From contig NC_089490.1 in the NCBI RefSeq assembly GCF_036850765.1, positions 108,060,574 through 108,124,573 of the forward strand: 64,000 bases of DNA. The letters are read 5' to 3'. The position numbers were made by a program, and so were the translations under genes. Under the pieces are notes generated by a model. The model searched no databases. It had not been told where the DNA came from and worked only from the letters and a program-made list of their open reading frames with translations. Below, one piece after another: positions 44,815-57,824 of this stretch; position 1 is the first letter of the stretch, and every line of letters begins with the position of its first letter. Origin of the DNA: Saccopteryx bilineata. Its lineage: Eukaryota; Chordata; Mammalia; Chiroptera; Emballonuridae.

Positions 44815-44851
<37 letters not shown>

Positions 44852-45383
44852 ACACACTTTGTTTTTGTATTTTTCTTAAGTGAGAAGCTGGGGGGAGGCA
44901 GACAGACAGACTCCCGCATGCGCCCGACTGGGATCCACCCAGCATGCCCACCATGGAACGATGCTCCGCTGTAATCGGAGTCATTCTAGTGCCTGAGGCA
45001 GAGTCCATAGAGCCATCCTCAGCGCCCAGGCCAACTTTGCTCCAATGGAGCCTTGGCTGTGGGAGAGGAAGAGAGAGATAGAGAGAAAGGAGAAGGGGAA
45101 AGGTGGAGAAGCAGATGGGCATTTCTGCTGTGTGCCCTGGCCTGGAATCGAACCCAGGACTTCCACACGCTGGGCTGACGCTTTACCGCTGAGCTAAGCG
45201 GCCAGGGCCCATGTTAACCATATTTTTAAATAAAAAAAATTATGTTCTATTAATGTTAAAAATGCACATATGAAACATACTTGGTGTCATTAGAAAAAAG
45301 TATAAAGTTGGGGTTTTGCAGGCCCTTCAGAAGTCAGGGCCCAGGGCACATGCCCAGTGAGCCCACTGTTAAATCCGCCTCTG
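44701..45383. mobile_element. hAT-like element with a nested SINE
   Basis: Termini cagaggcggattaagg and the inverse of ttaaatccgcctctg. The flanks tgcacaag / tgcatgaa are only partly alike. The interior is about 270 bp once the SINE and GT run are removed. Confidence 0.7.
44805..45209 (-). repeat. tRNA-derived SINE, type A with GT/AT microsatellite tail
   Basis: Perfect 14-bp duplication catgttaaccatat (44791-44804, 45210-45223). The tail holds a GT run of about 40 bp (44806-44850). Confidence 0.92.
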
Positions 45384-45390
45384 TGCATGA

Positions 45391-45572
45391 ACCTGACCTG
45401 TGGTGGCACAGTGAATAAAGCATCAACCTGGAATGCTAAGCTTGCCAGTTTAAAACCCCAGGTTTACCTGGTCAAGTCATAAATGAGAAGCAGAAATGAT
45501 GCTTTCTGCTCTTTCCCCCACCTCTTTCACCCTCTCTCTTCTCTTTCTAAAATCAATCAATAAATTTTTAAA
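45391..45572 (+). repeat. tRNA-derived SINE, type C
   Basis: Head aacctgacctgtggtggcac, CT stretch and A-rich tail. Confidence 0.85.
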
Positions 45573-46006
45573 AAAATAATAATAATTCAAGAAAATGTTC
45601 TTTCCTCTAATGATTGAATAAAGGATATTTTACCCTTGTATGACCATTAAAAAAACAAAAGTAAACTAAAGAATATCTTTAACTCACTCAGTACCCTCTG
45701 AAATAGGCTTGGGCAGTGTTGAGCAACTGTCATTATCACTGCAATAATTGGTTTTGACCACAAGAGGGCAATTAAATCCAGTAATGATATTACACATCAG
45801 TTCCTGAAAGAGATGGTTCAGAAAGAAACAGAAGAAAAGTTAGTTTGATAGGGAAAAAAAATACTTAATGTGAAAATAAAATAAAATAAAATTATACATG
45901 TGCAGAAACCAAATAAGACTATTGGGTTAATCTTCATTTTCTGAGTATACATATTGATACCAGAAAACTTAAATCCAATTTAACTCAAAATGTCCATCGA
46001 ATAGCC

Positions 46007-46355
46007 CAGTAGTGGTCAACCTGGTCCCTACTGCCCACTAGTGGGCGTGCCAGCTCTCATGGTGGGCGGTAGCAGAGCAACCAAAGTATAAATAAAAAGA
46101 TAGATTTAACTATAGTAAATTGTTTTATAAAGATTTATTCTGCCAAACTTAGCGAAAATCTGACATAAAGTACTTGGTAAGTAATTATTATTATATGCTT
46201 TAACTTGCTGTAACTCTGCTTTATAAATTTTATAAACTCAAGTTACTTCCCTACTTTATAAATCACCATTACTGTGGAACCAGTGGGTTAGAAAATTTTA
46301 CTACTAACAGAGATACAAAAGTGAGCGGTAGGTATAAAAAGGTTGACTACCCCTG
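46007..46355. mobile_element. Non-autonomous hAT element, family 1 (inverse copy)
   Basis: Termini cagtagtggtcaacctgg and ggttgactacccctg; duplication gaatagcc / gaataacc. It is the same family as 15361-15714 in opposite orientation. Confidence 0.92.
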
Positions 46356-46523
46356 GAATAACCAATTCAAAATGTCTGTCTACACTTCCCTTAATTCTAT
46401 TAATAATTCTGTTTCCACAGACCAACAGTGGGGAGTGAGGCAGCCTGCCACCCTCAGGAGATAGGGGATTTCAAGAAAAGGGCAAAGTCTTCCTAGCTGG
46501 TGTTATCTGGCCATTATTTCCTG

Positions 46524-46912
46524 TGTCAACTTGGCTAGGCAATGGTCTCCTATTATTCAAACAGTAATCGGATATTGCTTTAAAGGTATTTTGTAGGTGT
46601 GATTAAAATCTATAACCAGTTGAATTTAAGTAATAAGGAAGACTATCATAGATAATTTGGGTGAGCTCGAGTTAATCAGTTGAAAGGCCTTGTGAGTGGA
46701 GTTGAAGCTTCTCTGATAAAAAAGAGGTTCCACCTCAGACAGCAGCTTCTGCTCCTGCTGGAGAGTTCTAGCCTAGCTTTCCTGACAGCCTGCCCTCTGG
46801 ATTTTGGACTTGCCTAGTGAACTCCACAATTGCATTAGCCAATTCAGCAATAAATTTCTTACCACATGTCTTCTATTGTTTCTGCTTCTCTTGTTGAACC
46901 CTACTGATACAA
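46524..46912 (+). repeat. ERVL-type solo LTR relic (MLT2-like)
   Basis: It starts tgtcaacttggctaggc, has 'aatcagttgaaaggccttg', and its end part holds 'gccaattcagcaataaattt' and gaaccctactgatac. This matches the pattern of MLT2-group LTRs. There is no coding part. Confidence 0.75.
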
Positions 46913-48372
46913 TACCCAGATACTAATTATCTCTCATGAGGCACTTCTGCGGGTTTTAGGAGATCCCACACACAGAGAGATACACCCCTGAGAAATTTCT
47001 GCACTGCATCATTTCCTGATACAGGTGATAGGCTCTCTGAAAGGCCTCTTAACTTTCCCTTAACTCTCAACTTCCGGTGAAACATTCCACATGACTTCTT
47101 CTTCTGGGTTCCTTGCCTAGTAGGAGCTCCTACTGGAGGAAGCCCTTTGTAGATAAGTCAAGCCTCATTACCTTCCGCTGCTTCTGGGCTCTGGGGAGCT
47201 CACATACCTATTCAACAAATAGTACAAATGCAGCTATGCAGCTAGCATACAGTGCAGCTACCCTCCTTACTCCATCATCAAGGGCAATTTCTACTAGCTT
47301 CCCACCATCAGACTTCCCTAAGCAACACTCAGAAAAGTAGATTTATGCCCTCCACAATTGAGACTTTAGGTCAAGTTCTTCTAAGCACTCTCTTGTCCTT
47401 CAATCAGCCTCAAATCTTCAAGTTTCCATAGTTGAGCAGCACAGAGCCAGGGAGTAAGACTGTGTTCATCTCCAGCAAGTAGTACCCACGCTCTACAAGG
47501 GGCCCTCTAGTTTCCATCTCAGTTGGTTTGGGGGAACAAGGGGAATAACCCAGCCAGCTCTTTCTCTACCAATTCCTTCAAAGGCTCTGCCTCTGTAATC
47601 AGTCTTTGTTTTGTCTTTATATGGGCTGTTGGTAATTGTCTCTAGATCCAGTTGGAAAGTCCTATGGGATATGTCTAAGAATTCTCTTTGGAATATAAGA
47701 TGTCTCATCATCTACTATTTTCAGCTTTAAGTTTTAGCCAAAATTGTGAGGTCACAGAAAATAAAGTCTGTCTCATATTCTATTACCGTCATCACTGGAG
47801 AAGTTTTTGCACTCTCAGAAAGTACGTTATTCACAAGTAAGCTAACCAGAATTTTATATCTTTGAAGAGCATCCCCTGGCTGTTTTAGTCTCTCAGCAAT
47901 GTTTTGCACGTGTGACCTGCTCTGTTTCTGAGTCTAGGGAGATCCGGTGAGTCACAAGTCTGTCACTGAATGTCCGGAGTGCTGTACATGGTTCCTACAA
48001 CTCCTGGATGAGCCCCAGCGAGTGGGATCTCTGCACTCAGGTCACCGCTTCAGTAGCATCCTTCTTCCCACCACATGCCAGTTCGGGGGGTTCCTGATGC
48101 CTTTGTGATTATGTCTCACACGCTCCCTTAGCTAATTTAAATTTAGAACGGAGAATGAAGAATTTCATATCATTTCAAATGATATGAAATCCAAAATTCA
48201 TAAAAGAAAAAAAATGATAAATTTGATATGTAAAATCCAAAATTTCTACCTAGGAGCAAAACACCATATATACAAGTAGAGCTAAGAAAAAAAATGACAA
48301 ACTAAGGCAACATATTTTCAGCTTGTATTACACACTCAAACAGCTAACTTTTTTATATTTAAAGAATTTTTT
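46913..48372. other. Anonymous stretch downstream of the ERVL LTR
   Basis: 1.4 kb of slightly higher GC without an assigned repeat. Small minus-strand frames near 47493-47909 have no family that I recognise; degraded retroviral interior is possible. Confidence 0.3.
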
Positions 48373-48545
48373 GCATTGGCCGGGTTGCTCAGTTGGTAGA
48401 GCATCATCCCGATATGCCAAGTTTGCGGGTTTAATCCCCAGTCAGGGCACATACAAAGATCAACCAATGAGTGCATAAATAACTGGAACAACAAATCAGT
48501 TTCTTCTCTCACTTCTCTTGCTCTCAAATCAATACATTTTTTAAA
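48373..48545 (+). repeat. tRNA-derived SINE, type D (old)
   Basis: Head gcattggccgggttgctcag, B-box-like gcgggtttaatcccc, then 'caaccaatgagtgcataaat'. Confidence 0.82.
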
Positions 48546-48599
48546 AATTTAGATAAAAAAAATCTTTTAAAAATTAACGTTTTTTTTCAAATTATTTAG

Positions 48600-49200
48600 G
48601 AAAAGATCAATCACCCTTTATCCCTTTTTAAAAAGGATAAAGGCTATGAACTGTCAGTTCACAGCAAAGAAAATATAAATCACTCCCAACCATGCGAAAA
48701 GATGCTCACTATAATAATTCTTATTAAGAAAAAGTACAAATTAAAATCAATTTTAATTTAATTAGCAGAGATCAAAATGTTTGATGAAGATATAGACAAA
48801 CCAGACATTGCTGGTGGGAGTGTAGACCTGCAGATTTATGTCGAGCAAACTGATATGTCTACCAACATTCAAAATGCACAAAATTATGTGTGTAGAAATA
48901 TAATTTTGCAGCACTTTTTGTAAAGGCAAAAGAGAGGAATGATCTACGGTAAACTTCCATTAATAGGAGACTAGCTAAATAAATCATTAAATATACAAAA
49001 TAGGATTCTGTTCAGCCAGCAAAAAGAATGAGGCAATGAATATAAACATAGAAAGATTCCAGATACATTGCTAATTGAGGAGGAAAAGTAAAGTTCAAAA
49101 CAGTATACAGACTGTGTTACAACTTGAGTTGTGTGTGTGTGTGCTTGTTTACCTAAATATTTGTGTATAAAAAGATTATATCTGGAAAGGAACACAAAAA
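48600..49200 (+). repeat. L1 3' end fragment
   Basis: 'gacattgctggtgggagtgt' and the following pattern match L1 3' ends in sense orientation. Confidence 0.6.
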
Positions 49201-49292
49201 GCCCACAGTATTTTTCTCAGGGAATGGAAGTGGGTGAGCTGGCAGTCAGAGGTGGGAGCAGAGACTGTTTTCACTTCTGCATCCTTTTGTGA

Positions 49293-49484
49293 TTTTTTTT
49301 AAAGATTTTATTCATTGATTTTAGACAAAGGAGAGAAAAATAAAAAGGTAGGGGGAGGAGTGGGAAGCATCAACTCATAGTTGCTTCTCGTATGTGCCCT
49401 GACCAGGCAAGCCCAGGGTTTCAAACTGGCAACCTCAGCATTCTGGGTCAACGCTTTATGGGTCAGCGCCACCACAGGTCAGGC
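49293..49484 (-). repeat. tRNA-derived SINE, type C
   Basis: Minus-strand head gcctgacctgtggtggcgct; a small insertion in the A-box region. Confidence 0.85.
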
Positions 49485-49679
49485 ACTTTGTAACTTTTTA
49501 ATTATCTACTGTGAGCATACTGGTCTTCAAAACATATCAAATAATAATATTAAAGAAGCAACACATGAAGAAGAGAATCACAGACTGTGACAAGAGTTTT
49601 AAAGGAACTAAACAAGTTGGTATCACAGAGAGTAAGGAGATGGGCTATATTAGGTAGAATGATCATGTAGTATGGCTAA

Positions 49680-49800
49680 ACCTAGGCTCAGAGAAATGAA
49701 GCATTTTGCCTAAAGTCACACAACAATAATTAGAGCAAGATTTTGAACACAGATTTGTCTTCCTGACTCAAGCATTGCTCTTGCCACTATGTCTCCACAG
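49680..49800 (-). repeat. MIR-like remnant
   Basis: 'gcattttgcctaaagtcaca' and 'cttcctgactcaagcattgc' in MIR order. Confidence 0.55.
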
Positions 49801-50623
49801 CTCTCAAGTGGGGACAAAACACCATGTAAGGAAAAAATATGTAACATACAGCCAAACCAGTGTAACTAATAGGTTTTAGGAAAATGAACAGTCTATTCTT
49901 GCCACAGCAAGCAGCACTTGGATGCAAATCGCTGGTCACAAGTCATGCAGGGCCCTGCAGTCAGGAAAAATTACTTACGTGAAAATCAGGAAGAACTAAG
50001 AAAAACAAATACTTTCTGCTGGCTCTTAATGATAGCGATCTACAGAGTACATTCTAACTAACTAGTCTGTGGAGAGATGTAAGGTCTATAAGTTTGGGAC
50101 CAAACTGGTGAGGACAGCCCCAGGCCACATCAGCCATCGTAGCTTAAATAGGCCAAAACCTTAGAGCAGTCTTGACATCCAGTACAAAATCTGGAATGTG
50201 TACAATGAGGTCACTGACCCTATACACGAGATCAAAGATATGAACTTTTTGAAGATAGACCTGTTTTTAGGGGGCAGAAAAGGAAAATGCAACTTTTGAG
50301 AGTAGATTTTAACAAGATGGTGTGTGGGGGGGAGGAGAAGAGGGTACATTAAGTAACCAAAAACACAAATGAAACATTATAACTGCAGTCTACCTGCATC
50401 CCCTTGGCACTGAACCTGACTCATCCTCCACCTGGGATGAGCTCTGAAGAAACCCGAAGTCCACGTGTGGGCTCTGACAGCACTGCCGCCCAGATAACCC
50501 CTCGCCAACAATCTAGCTTGACAATTTGGTTGGAGGGTGCAGATTGGGTTATTTTTATCTTTAATGTTTTCTAGTTACACAAGTAAAAGATAAAAATATT
50601 CTCATTTTAAAAGGTTTGTTCTA
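49801..50623. other. No supported gene
   Basis: Anonymous sequence without classified repeats. Confidence 0.35.
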
Positions 50624-50820
50624 GGCCCTGGCAGGATTGCTCAGAGGATAGAGCGTTGACCCAGCACACCGAGGTCCCAAGTTCAAAGCCCAGTCAGGGC
50701 ACTTGTGAGTGAAACAAGAAGTTGATGTTTCTCTCTCTCTCTCTCTCTCACTCTCTCTCTCTCTCTCTCTCTCCCCTTTCCTCTCTCTCTCTCTCTCTCT
50801 CAAATCAATGGAAAAAAATT
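50624..50820 (+). repeat. tRNA-derived SINE, type D, with CT microsatellite
   Basis: Head ggccctggcaggattgctca, long interrupted CT run at 50731-50801. Confidence 0.85.
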
Positions 50821-51529
50821 TTAAGTTTAATTGTATGGAAAAAAAAAAGAAAGCAAAAGGTGAGGTAATGTATTCAATTATTTCAATATTGATAGATATT
50901 TGAATTGTTCCTGATTTTTCCTGTTACAGAAGTGTAATAAAGTTCTTGATGCCTGAATCTTTGTGGCTTTGTACAAACATTTCTTTGAATCGACTGCTAG
51001 CAGTATCAGGTATATAGTGACCAGGCCAATAGCTGGAAGAGAGACCTACTATGAGACATCATCAGTACTTACTCTGAGTTGGCATGAAATGCTCATGTCT
51101 GCCATGGCCCTATCCAGCACTCTTGTCCTGAGTCTGCTCTGGGTCTCCACAGTGTGACCAATCTCTCACTGCTCCGTCAGGAAATCCTATCTGGTGCAAT
51201 ACAGATATCTGGTGCAATCCCACTAGAATTGCTGTTGCATTGCAAACAGGCTACCCTGCATTATTAACCTTTGTGTAAAGTATTCTCACACTTCTTTGCT
51301 TTAACTGTAACCCAACGTTTTTTCCATAGTGTGGCATTATCACATTCACCTAACCTAACTATTTTTTTAAAAAAATTATGTCCTCTCTAAATGCAGCTGC
51401 TAAATTTCCCACAAAGTTGGAGGGGGAGTGGAAGTGGTGAGAAAAGTCTGCATTTTTGCTCTTGTGTTCTTGTTCTCTTTGCTGATTCTAGGCAATTATT
51501 TCTTCATCACTTAAAAATGGCTCCTTGAA

Positions 51530-51898
51530 GCCTGATCAGGCAGTGGCGCAGTGGATAGAGCATTGGACTGGGACTCAGAGGACATAGGTTCGAAACTCTG
51601 AGGTCACCTGGCTTGAGCGTGGGCTCACTAGCTTGAGCGCGGGGTCATTGGCTTGAGCGTAGGATCATAGACATGACCTCATGGTCACTGGCTTGAGCCC
51701 AAAGGTCGCTGGCTTGAGCAAGGAGTCACTCTGCTGTAGCCCCCACCCCCGTCCCCATCAAGACACATATGAGAAAGCAATCAATGACAACTAAGGTGCC
51801 ATAACGAAGAATTGATGCTTCTCATCTCTCTCCCTTCCTGTCTGTCTGTCCCTATCTGTCTCTGTCTTTGTCTCTCTTGCTTAAAATAATAATAATAA
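51530..51898 (+). repeat. tRNA-derived SINE, type B, expanded middle
   Basis: Head gcctgatcaggcagtggcgc. The 'gcttgagcg' unit is repeated more times than in other copies. Duplication ggctccttgaa. Confidence 0.92.
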
Positions 51899-52389
51899 AA
51901 AAAGGCTCCTTGAATAGTCAGTGGTAATGGTTGCAAAACATTATGTATATAATTGATGCCATTTATGCCTGTATATTTTACAACCCATACACACAAAAAT
52001 AGCTCCTTTGAGAGCTGTGCCATCTGCCCACCCCAGACTCTGCTCCTTCTTGTCATTATCATCATCACACCTGTTCCCTCCCTCCCATGATCCAGGACTT
52101 TGGTCCAGAACTCAGTTATCTTCTCAATTCCAAGTTGAATCTACACTCAAAACAGCAAAAAATGAATTCATGATTAATATGTGAAACAAAATAATAATAT
52201 AAACTTATTAGAAAAAATTTGGAAGATGTATGTATGATCCCAGGTAGGAGATTCTAAGGGGGAAACCAGAATCCATGGTAGGGGAGGGGGAAATGAGAAA
52301 TTTGATCTTATTAAAATTTAAAATGCATAACTAGAAAAAAATCTCCATATTGTCTAAGAACAAACAATAGACAGAAGGAAAATACTTGA

Positions 52390-52740
52390 GACAACAGGTA
52401 ATTCAGAGAAAAATACAGATAACTGGAGAAGATGTGCAAACACACCAGTGGTTAGGAAAAAACAAACTGTAACTGGGATAGTGTCCTCCCCTCCCCCACG
52501 CAATAGTAATATGCCAAATTTAAAACATTGAGAACAAGTGGAACTAAGAAGGGGGTCAGGGGAGCACCAGGACTGTCTTCCATTGCTAGTGGGGATAAAA
52601 CTGGTCTTTTCATAAAGTAATCAGGTAGTATCTGGTAACATTTTAAATTTGGTATACATTTTGGCCTATGACTCTCACTGTTAGAAATCTATTATAGAGA
52701 AATGGGCTATATGAACAAAAATGTTCCTATACTATTAATC
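52390..52740 (+). repeat. L1 3' end fragment
   Basis: 'ggagaagatgtgcaaacaca' and the later 'ccattgctagtggggataaa' are in the order of the L1 3' end. Confidence 0.6.
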
Positions 52741-53171
52741 CTAAATCTTTTCTATCCAGCATGTTCCTCACTTCAGGGCCCCCTACTCTTTGGATTTATT
52801 ATCTATTTCTGGCTACTTCTGTTTCCTGACACCTTTTTTCTCCGTTGAAACCACCCTGTAAAATCCCACTCTTCATCATTCCTACCATTTGACTTCTCTG
52901 TTATTACTAGTCTGACACAGGATGTTGTCAGTAATCATGCAATAGTGCAGAATGAAATCACTAAAACTGCAAGGCCTCTTGCCTCACCTGAGCTGTAGGT
53001 GCTGACCAACATTACTGTGTCTCTAAGCAGATGTTTCTCTTTTCCCTTTGCGGAAAGAAATGCCAAAATTGTGATGGCCATACATTCCAAACTTATCACT
53101 TCCTCCTTCATTCTTAGCATGTGACCCTGTCTTCTATTTCACTGAGAAAATTGAGTTCACCAGGCAAGAAC

Positions 53172-53249
53172 TGTGGGAGACTGCAAGCTGACAGAGTCCT
53201 TGCAGTTTAGATTTTAGATTTATTTATTTATTTATTTTCGAGAGAGGAG

Positions 53250-53299
<50 letters not shown>

Positions 53300-53945
53300 G
53301 AGGGAGGAGCAGAAAGCATCAACTCCCATATGTGCCTCGACCAGGGAAGCCCGGGGTTTTGAACCAGTGACCTCAGTGTTCCAGGTCGAGCAGTTTAGAT
53401 TTGTGGGGGACAGAGGTGTGGGGGACTGGCAGTAAGCTGACAGGGTTCTTGCTGCCCATACCCCCACCTCACTTGCTTGATTAAGTTGCTAAAGGCTAAG
53501 CTCTTTCTCACAACCTCTGATTGTTTAAGTTGGTAAAGGCAATTTACATGCCCTTGCCGACAGCTCCATGTTAGCTGTGATTTGGCAGTTTCTACTCCTC
53601 CCATCCCCCATGTCCCTCAAAGAGACTGGAGACAGGTTTCTTTTTACCCTTTTGTGAAGTTTTGTGAAGTTAAGATGTTATACATGGTACAGGGTTTTCT
53701 GCACTTGGGAGAATTCTTTGTTTGCCTCAGAAATATAACTTTGTATCAGAGATCTCTTTGATTTGCTAATGGCTTTGCTCTATGCCCTATAAATTAAGCT
53801 TCTTCAGGCTGAAAACTCACTCTTGCAAGCCATCAGCTTGGCAATGGGTCCTCCCGATCTCATCCTTTTTATTTCTGTGTTTATTTTCTAATCCTCCGTT
53901 CCCACCCAAGACCTGCAAAATTACAAGTCGCGCTGGTTCACAACA
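53172..53945 (+). mobile_element. Solo LTR of an endogenous retrovirus, with 6-bp duplication
   Basis: It begins TG (tgtgggagactgcaagctga) and ends CA. The flanks aagaac (53166-53171) and aagaac (53946-53951) match perfectly. A TATA-like ccctataaattaagc lies near 53787. A type C SINE sits inside (53217-53389). No coding part is present. A 6-bp duplication is usual for class II (beta-like) elements. Confidence 0.75.
53217..53389 (-). repeat. Type C SINE, truncated, within the LTR
   Basis: A GA run and the body are present, but the head stops at ccaggtcga. Duplication gcagtttagattt on both sides. Confidence 0.88.
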
Positions 53946-54959
53946 AAGAACAGTCTACGTGTTTTTCCCTATCACTTTCCAACTTATCGGACTCCTCACC
54001 CCACCCCTTCTCCATGGGCACGGGCACTCTCTCCACCCCAGGTTATTGATTCCACCTGTGCTTTGGCTCTCATATTCATCTGCTGCCTCAAGGATCTTGG
54101 GCTTGCATGCATTTTTAATCTCTCCCTTTCAACTGAATTTTTTACCTCAAGTTATAAACATGAGCTATTCTCCTATATTTATGTAAAAATACATTGGCCC
54201 TACCTATAACTCTTTCTTTAGATATTATCTCTTTCCTTCCTGCCATAACAAAATTCTTAAAAGAGACTTCTAAACTCATTGTTTCCACTTCCTTATTTCC
54301 TCTTTATTTCATATGTCACCAACACACCAATGAAAGATGAACAATGACCTTTACATTGACAATTTCCCTGAATGCTCTTTGCTCATTGTTACTTTACATT
54401 TCTTTAGTATTTTATACTGACGAATGTTCCTTCCACCTTGAAAATCACACTTTCTTCAGCTTTTGTCACATCATTTTCTTACCCTTTCCTGTGTGCCCCT
54501 TTATTTCCTTCACCATCTCATACTAATATGGAAATACTATCTCAGTACTAATATGAAAATATAGACTTTATTATAATCAATGTTTTGCTATGAGAGAAGA
54601 TTCTTACTGACTAGCAAGGGAAAGATCTGTCTTCCAGCTGATCTAATGTGAAGAACCTGAAAGACCTTCTCCTAAGTAAAAACTCATCGTCACCCTTGGA
54701 GGACAGAGAGCCAGGAGTAGAAAGTCATCGTGAACATGAGAAGATTATGGTTTACTTCATCTGTGCTTGATGAAAGTATAGAGAAATAGGCACTTTAACT
54801 CATATATTGCTAGAAAGTTTAAATTAGTGGGCCTATTTGAAAATACCCACTGTCCCAGAAGTTCTCCCTGATATATTTATCCATATACAAAATAACATAT
54901 AAATAAGATATTTATCTAAAATCTATAGAAAAAATATTATAGGACTTAGAACAGATAAA

Positions 54960-56325
54960 ACAATTGTGAAAAACAAAAACTGCATAATAATTAACAAAAC
55001 ATCTCTTCTTTGAAACACACTGTTAATAAAAATGAAAAAAACAAGTCATAGACTAAGAAAAAAATATTTTCAATGTGTATATCTGATAAGAACGTGTATC
55101 CAGAATATATTTTTTATAAAACTGAAAATTCAATAACAAGCAAACAAATAAATGGATAAAATATTTCAACAGATCTTTCACTGAAGAAAAATATATGACT
55201 GGCATACAAGCACATGTAAAGATGCTCTCAACACCAGTAATCTTTAAGAAAATGGTAATTAAAACCACAATATGATACCACTACGTATCTACTAGAATGA
55301 CTAAAATTAAAGAGACTCCCTATAGCAAGTGTTGTTGAGGATGTGAAGAGAATGGAACTCTCACACACTTCTAGCTGGAATATAAAATGGTACAACCACT
55401 TTGGAAAGAGTTTGGCAGTTTCCTAAAAAGTTAAACATACCATATGACCCAGCCATTCCACCTCCTAAGCATTTACTAAAGAGGAAAGAAAGCCTTTGTC
55501 CATAAAAAGATTTGTTCCCAAATGTTCAAACAGCTTTATTTTTAACAGCCAAGAACTAGAAACACTCTAAATGTCCATCAGCAAGTGAATGAATAAACAA
55601 ATTATGACACATCCATATAATAGAATATTAGCAATAAGAAGGAGGAAGCTATTGATATACACACAACAACGTGAATGAATATCAAAATGATGATGCTCAT
55701 AATGACTTTGTAAAACTCTATGTACTGTAAAACTCTACAAGATGGTGCCAGAAAGTAGATCAGGGGTTGTCTGGGGGCGGGGGAGTGCTAAGTGATAGAG
55801 AAGAGAGAGGGAGGAATTAATAAAAGGCATGAGAAAACTTTTCAGGAGAATTGATAGTCACTATCCTTTTTTTTTTTTTCCAGAGGGGAGGCAGAGACAG
55901 ATTCCCACATGCAGCCCTACCGAGATTCACCCAGCAGGCCCACTAGGGGGCAAAGCTCTGCCCAACTGGAGCCCTTGTTCCATTGCAACCAGAGCCATTT
56001 AACACCCGGGGCCAACTCGCTCTAATTGAGCCATTGCTGCAGGAGGAGTGGAGAAGAGAGAGAGAGAAGCAAGAGGGAGAGGGGTGGAGAAGCAGATGGA
56101 TGCCTCTCCTGTGTGCCCTGACTGGAAATCAAACCTGGGACTTCCACATGTTGGGTCTACACTCTACCACTGAGCCAACTGGCCAGGGCCAATAGTCACT
56201 ATCTTGATAATGGTGACAGACTCACAAGTGACATATATACATATGTCAAACTTGGCAAATTTTACTCTTTAAATATATTCAGTTCAGTGTGTGTCAATTG
56301 TACCTCAATAAAACTTTTTAAAGGG
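54960..56325 (+). repeat. L1 3' end, long copy with nested SINE
   Basis: 'ggtaattaaaaccacaatat', 'tggtacaaccactttggaaa', 'catatgacccagccattcca' and a final 'acctcaataaaacttttta' follow the L1 3' end in sense orientation. Confidence 0.88.
55866..56190 (-). repeat. tRNA-derived SINE, type A (old) within L1
   Basis: Minus-strand head ggccctggccagttggctca; duplication atagtcactatc. Confidence 0.9.
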
Positions 56326-56585
56326 GGGGGATAACAAAAGAAGTTGTCACAATAAGCTAGGTAAACAAGAGTGGCTTGGACTAGAGTTAAAAAGTGAAGA
56401 TGGAGAGAAATGGTGAGATTTGGGATATACTTTGGTAGTAGAGATGAGAAATATTGTTGCTGTAGTAAATTTAAAAAAGGAAGACATCACACTATTCTTC
56501 AGTTTGGAATCAGTGGATGGTGGGGCCATCTCCTGAGATGGGGAAGACTTGGGAGTAGGAATATAAGAGAGCATTCATCCCATTG

Positions 56586-56850
56586 TTTGTGATAGTAGGG
56601 AACAAAGACAAACTAGGTGTCCATCATCAAGAGAATGGGTACATAAAATGGAAACTATGCAGCTGCTACAATGAGTACATGTGCATAGTGCAACATGGAA
56701 GATCTCAAAACATAATGCTAGTGGAAGAAGTAACAGTGAGATATATAGAGAAAACATTAAACTAAATATGAAACAAATACAGAATAAAATTACATATTTT
56801 AAAAGGATGCAAACAAACTCAAGAAATATATCAAACATCAAAGTCTGTTC
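56586..56850 (+). repeat. L1/HAL1-like 3' fragment
   Basis: 'gtgtccatcatcaagagaat' and 'gctgctacaatgagtacatg' pattern. Confidence 0.5.
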
Positions 56851-57150
56851 TTAAAGGAGGAAAGGGCAATGGAAGTGGGGTACAGGAATACAGGTAATAA
56901 ATACACATTAGAAAGGCACATATGGACTCATTAAGATGGTGACATCTTGAACCAAGGAGTTTGATTCACTCCAATCACTGTAATAAAAACAAAATGGACA
57001 AGAGTTCAAGTTTTTGCTACATTTCAAGGATTATATAGTCATATTTTCAGTTTTCCTTCTGAGCCCTCAGATACCATATTGCTGTGACCTCTAAGTTTTT
57101 CCCTGTCTGGATTTGCTTCATTCTCATTTTGTGAGTGCTTTTATTATCTT

Positions 57151-57503
57151 TTTTTTTTTTTTTTTTTTTGTATTTTTCTGAAGTTGGAAACAGGGAGGCA
57201 GTCAGACTCCCACATGCGCCGGACCAGGATCCACCCCTGGCATGCCCACCAGGGGGCGTTGCTCTGCCGCAATCAGAGCCACTCTAGCGCCTGAGGCAGA
57301 GGCCACGGAGCCATCCTCGGCGCCCGGGAAAACTTTGCTCCAGTGGAGCCTTGGCTGCAGGAGGGGAAGAAAGAAATAGAAAAAAAGAGGGGGAGGGGTG
57401 GAGAAGCAGATGGGCGCTTCTCCTGTGTGCCCTGGCCGGGAATCGAACCCGGGACTCCTGCACGCCAGGCCGACGCTCTACCACTGAGCCAACCGGCTAG
57501 GGC
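57151..57503 (-). repeat. tRNA-derived SINE, type A (young)
   Basis: Minus-strand head agccctagccggttggctca; duplication attatcttt. Confidence 0.93.
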
Positions 57504-57824
57504 TATTATCTTTAATAAATGTTTTATTCCAAACACTGCATATCTTTAAAAAGTTTAATATAATGTTCAACAAAGGGATCAACTGTGGAGTGCAAGGGCT
57601 GATAGAAAATGTTTCCTTTTCAGTTTTACTAAACTTTCTTCTATCAGGCAAAGGTAAAATAATTGAGTCAATCACTGATCCTATCCCCTAATAAATAAAT
57701 CTAAAGAATAAATAAATGCCTAGGAAGTATGCTATGTCTAATGTAACACCATTAAGGAAGACAAAGCAGTGAAGAATTTGATCTCATTCAGATAATGGGT
57801 GGTAAAAATCCCTCCAAGAGGGCT

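Noticed and set aside
53782..54186. 134-codon plus-strand frame
   Set aside because: Starts inside the solo LTR and runs into Pro/Ser-rich unique sequence; no homology.
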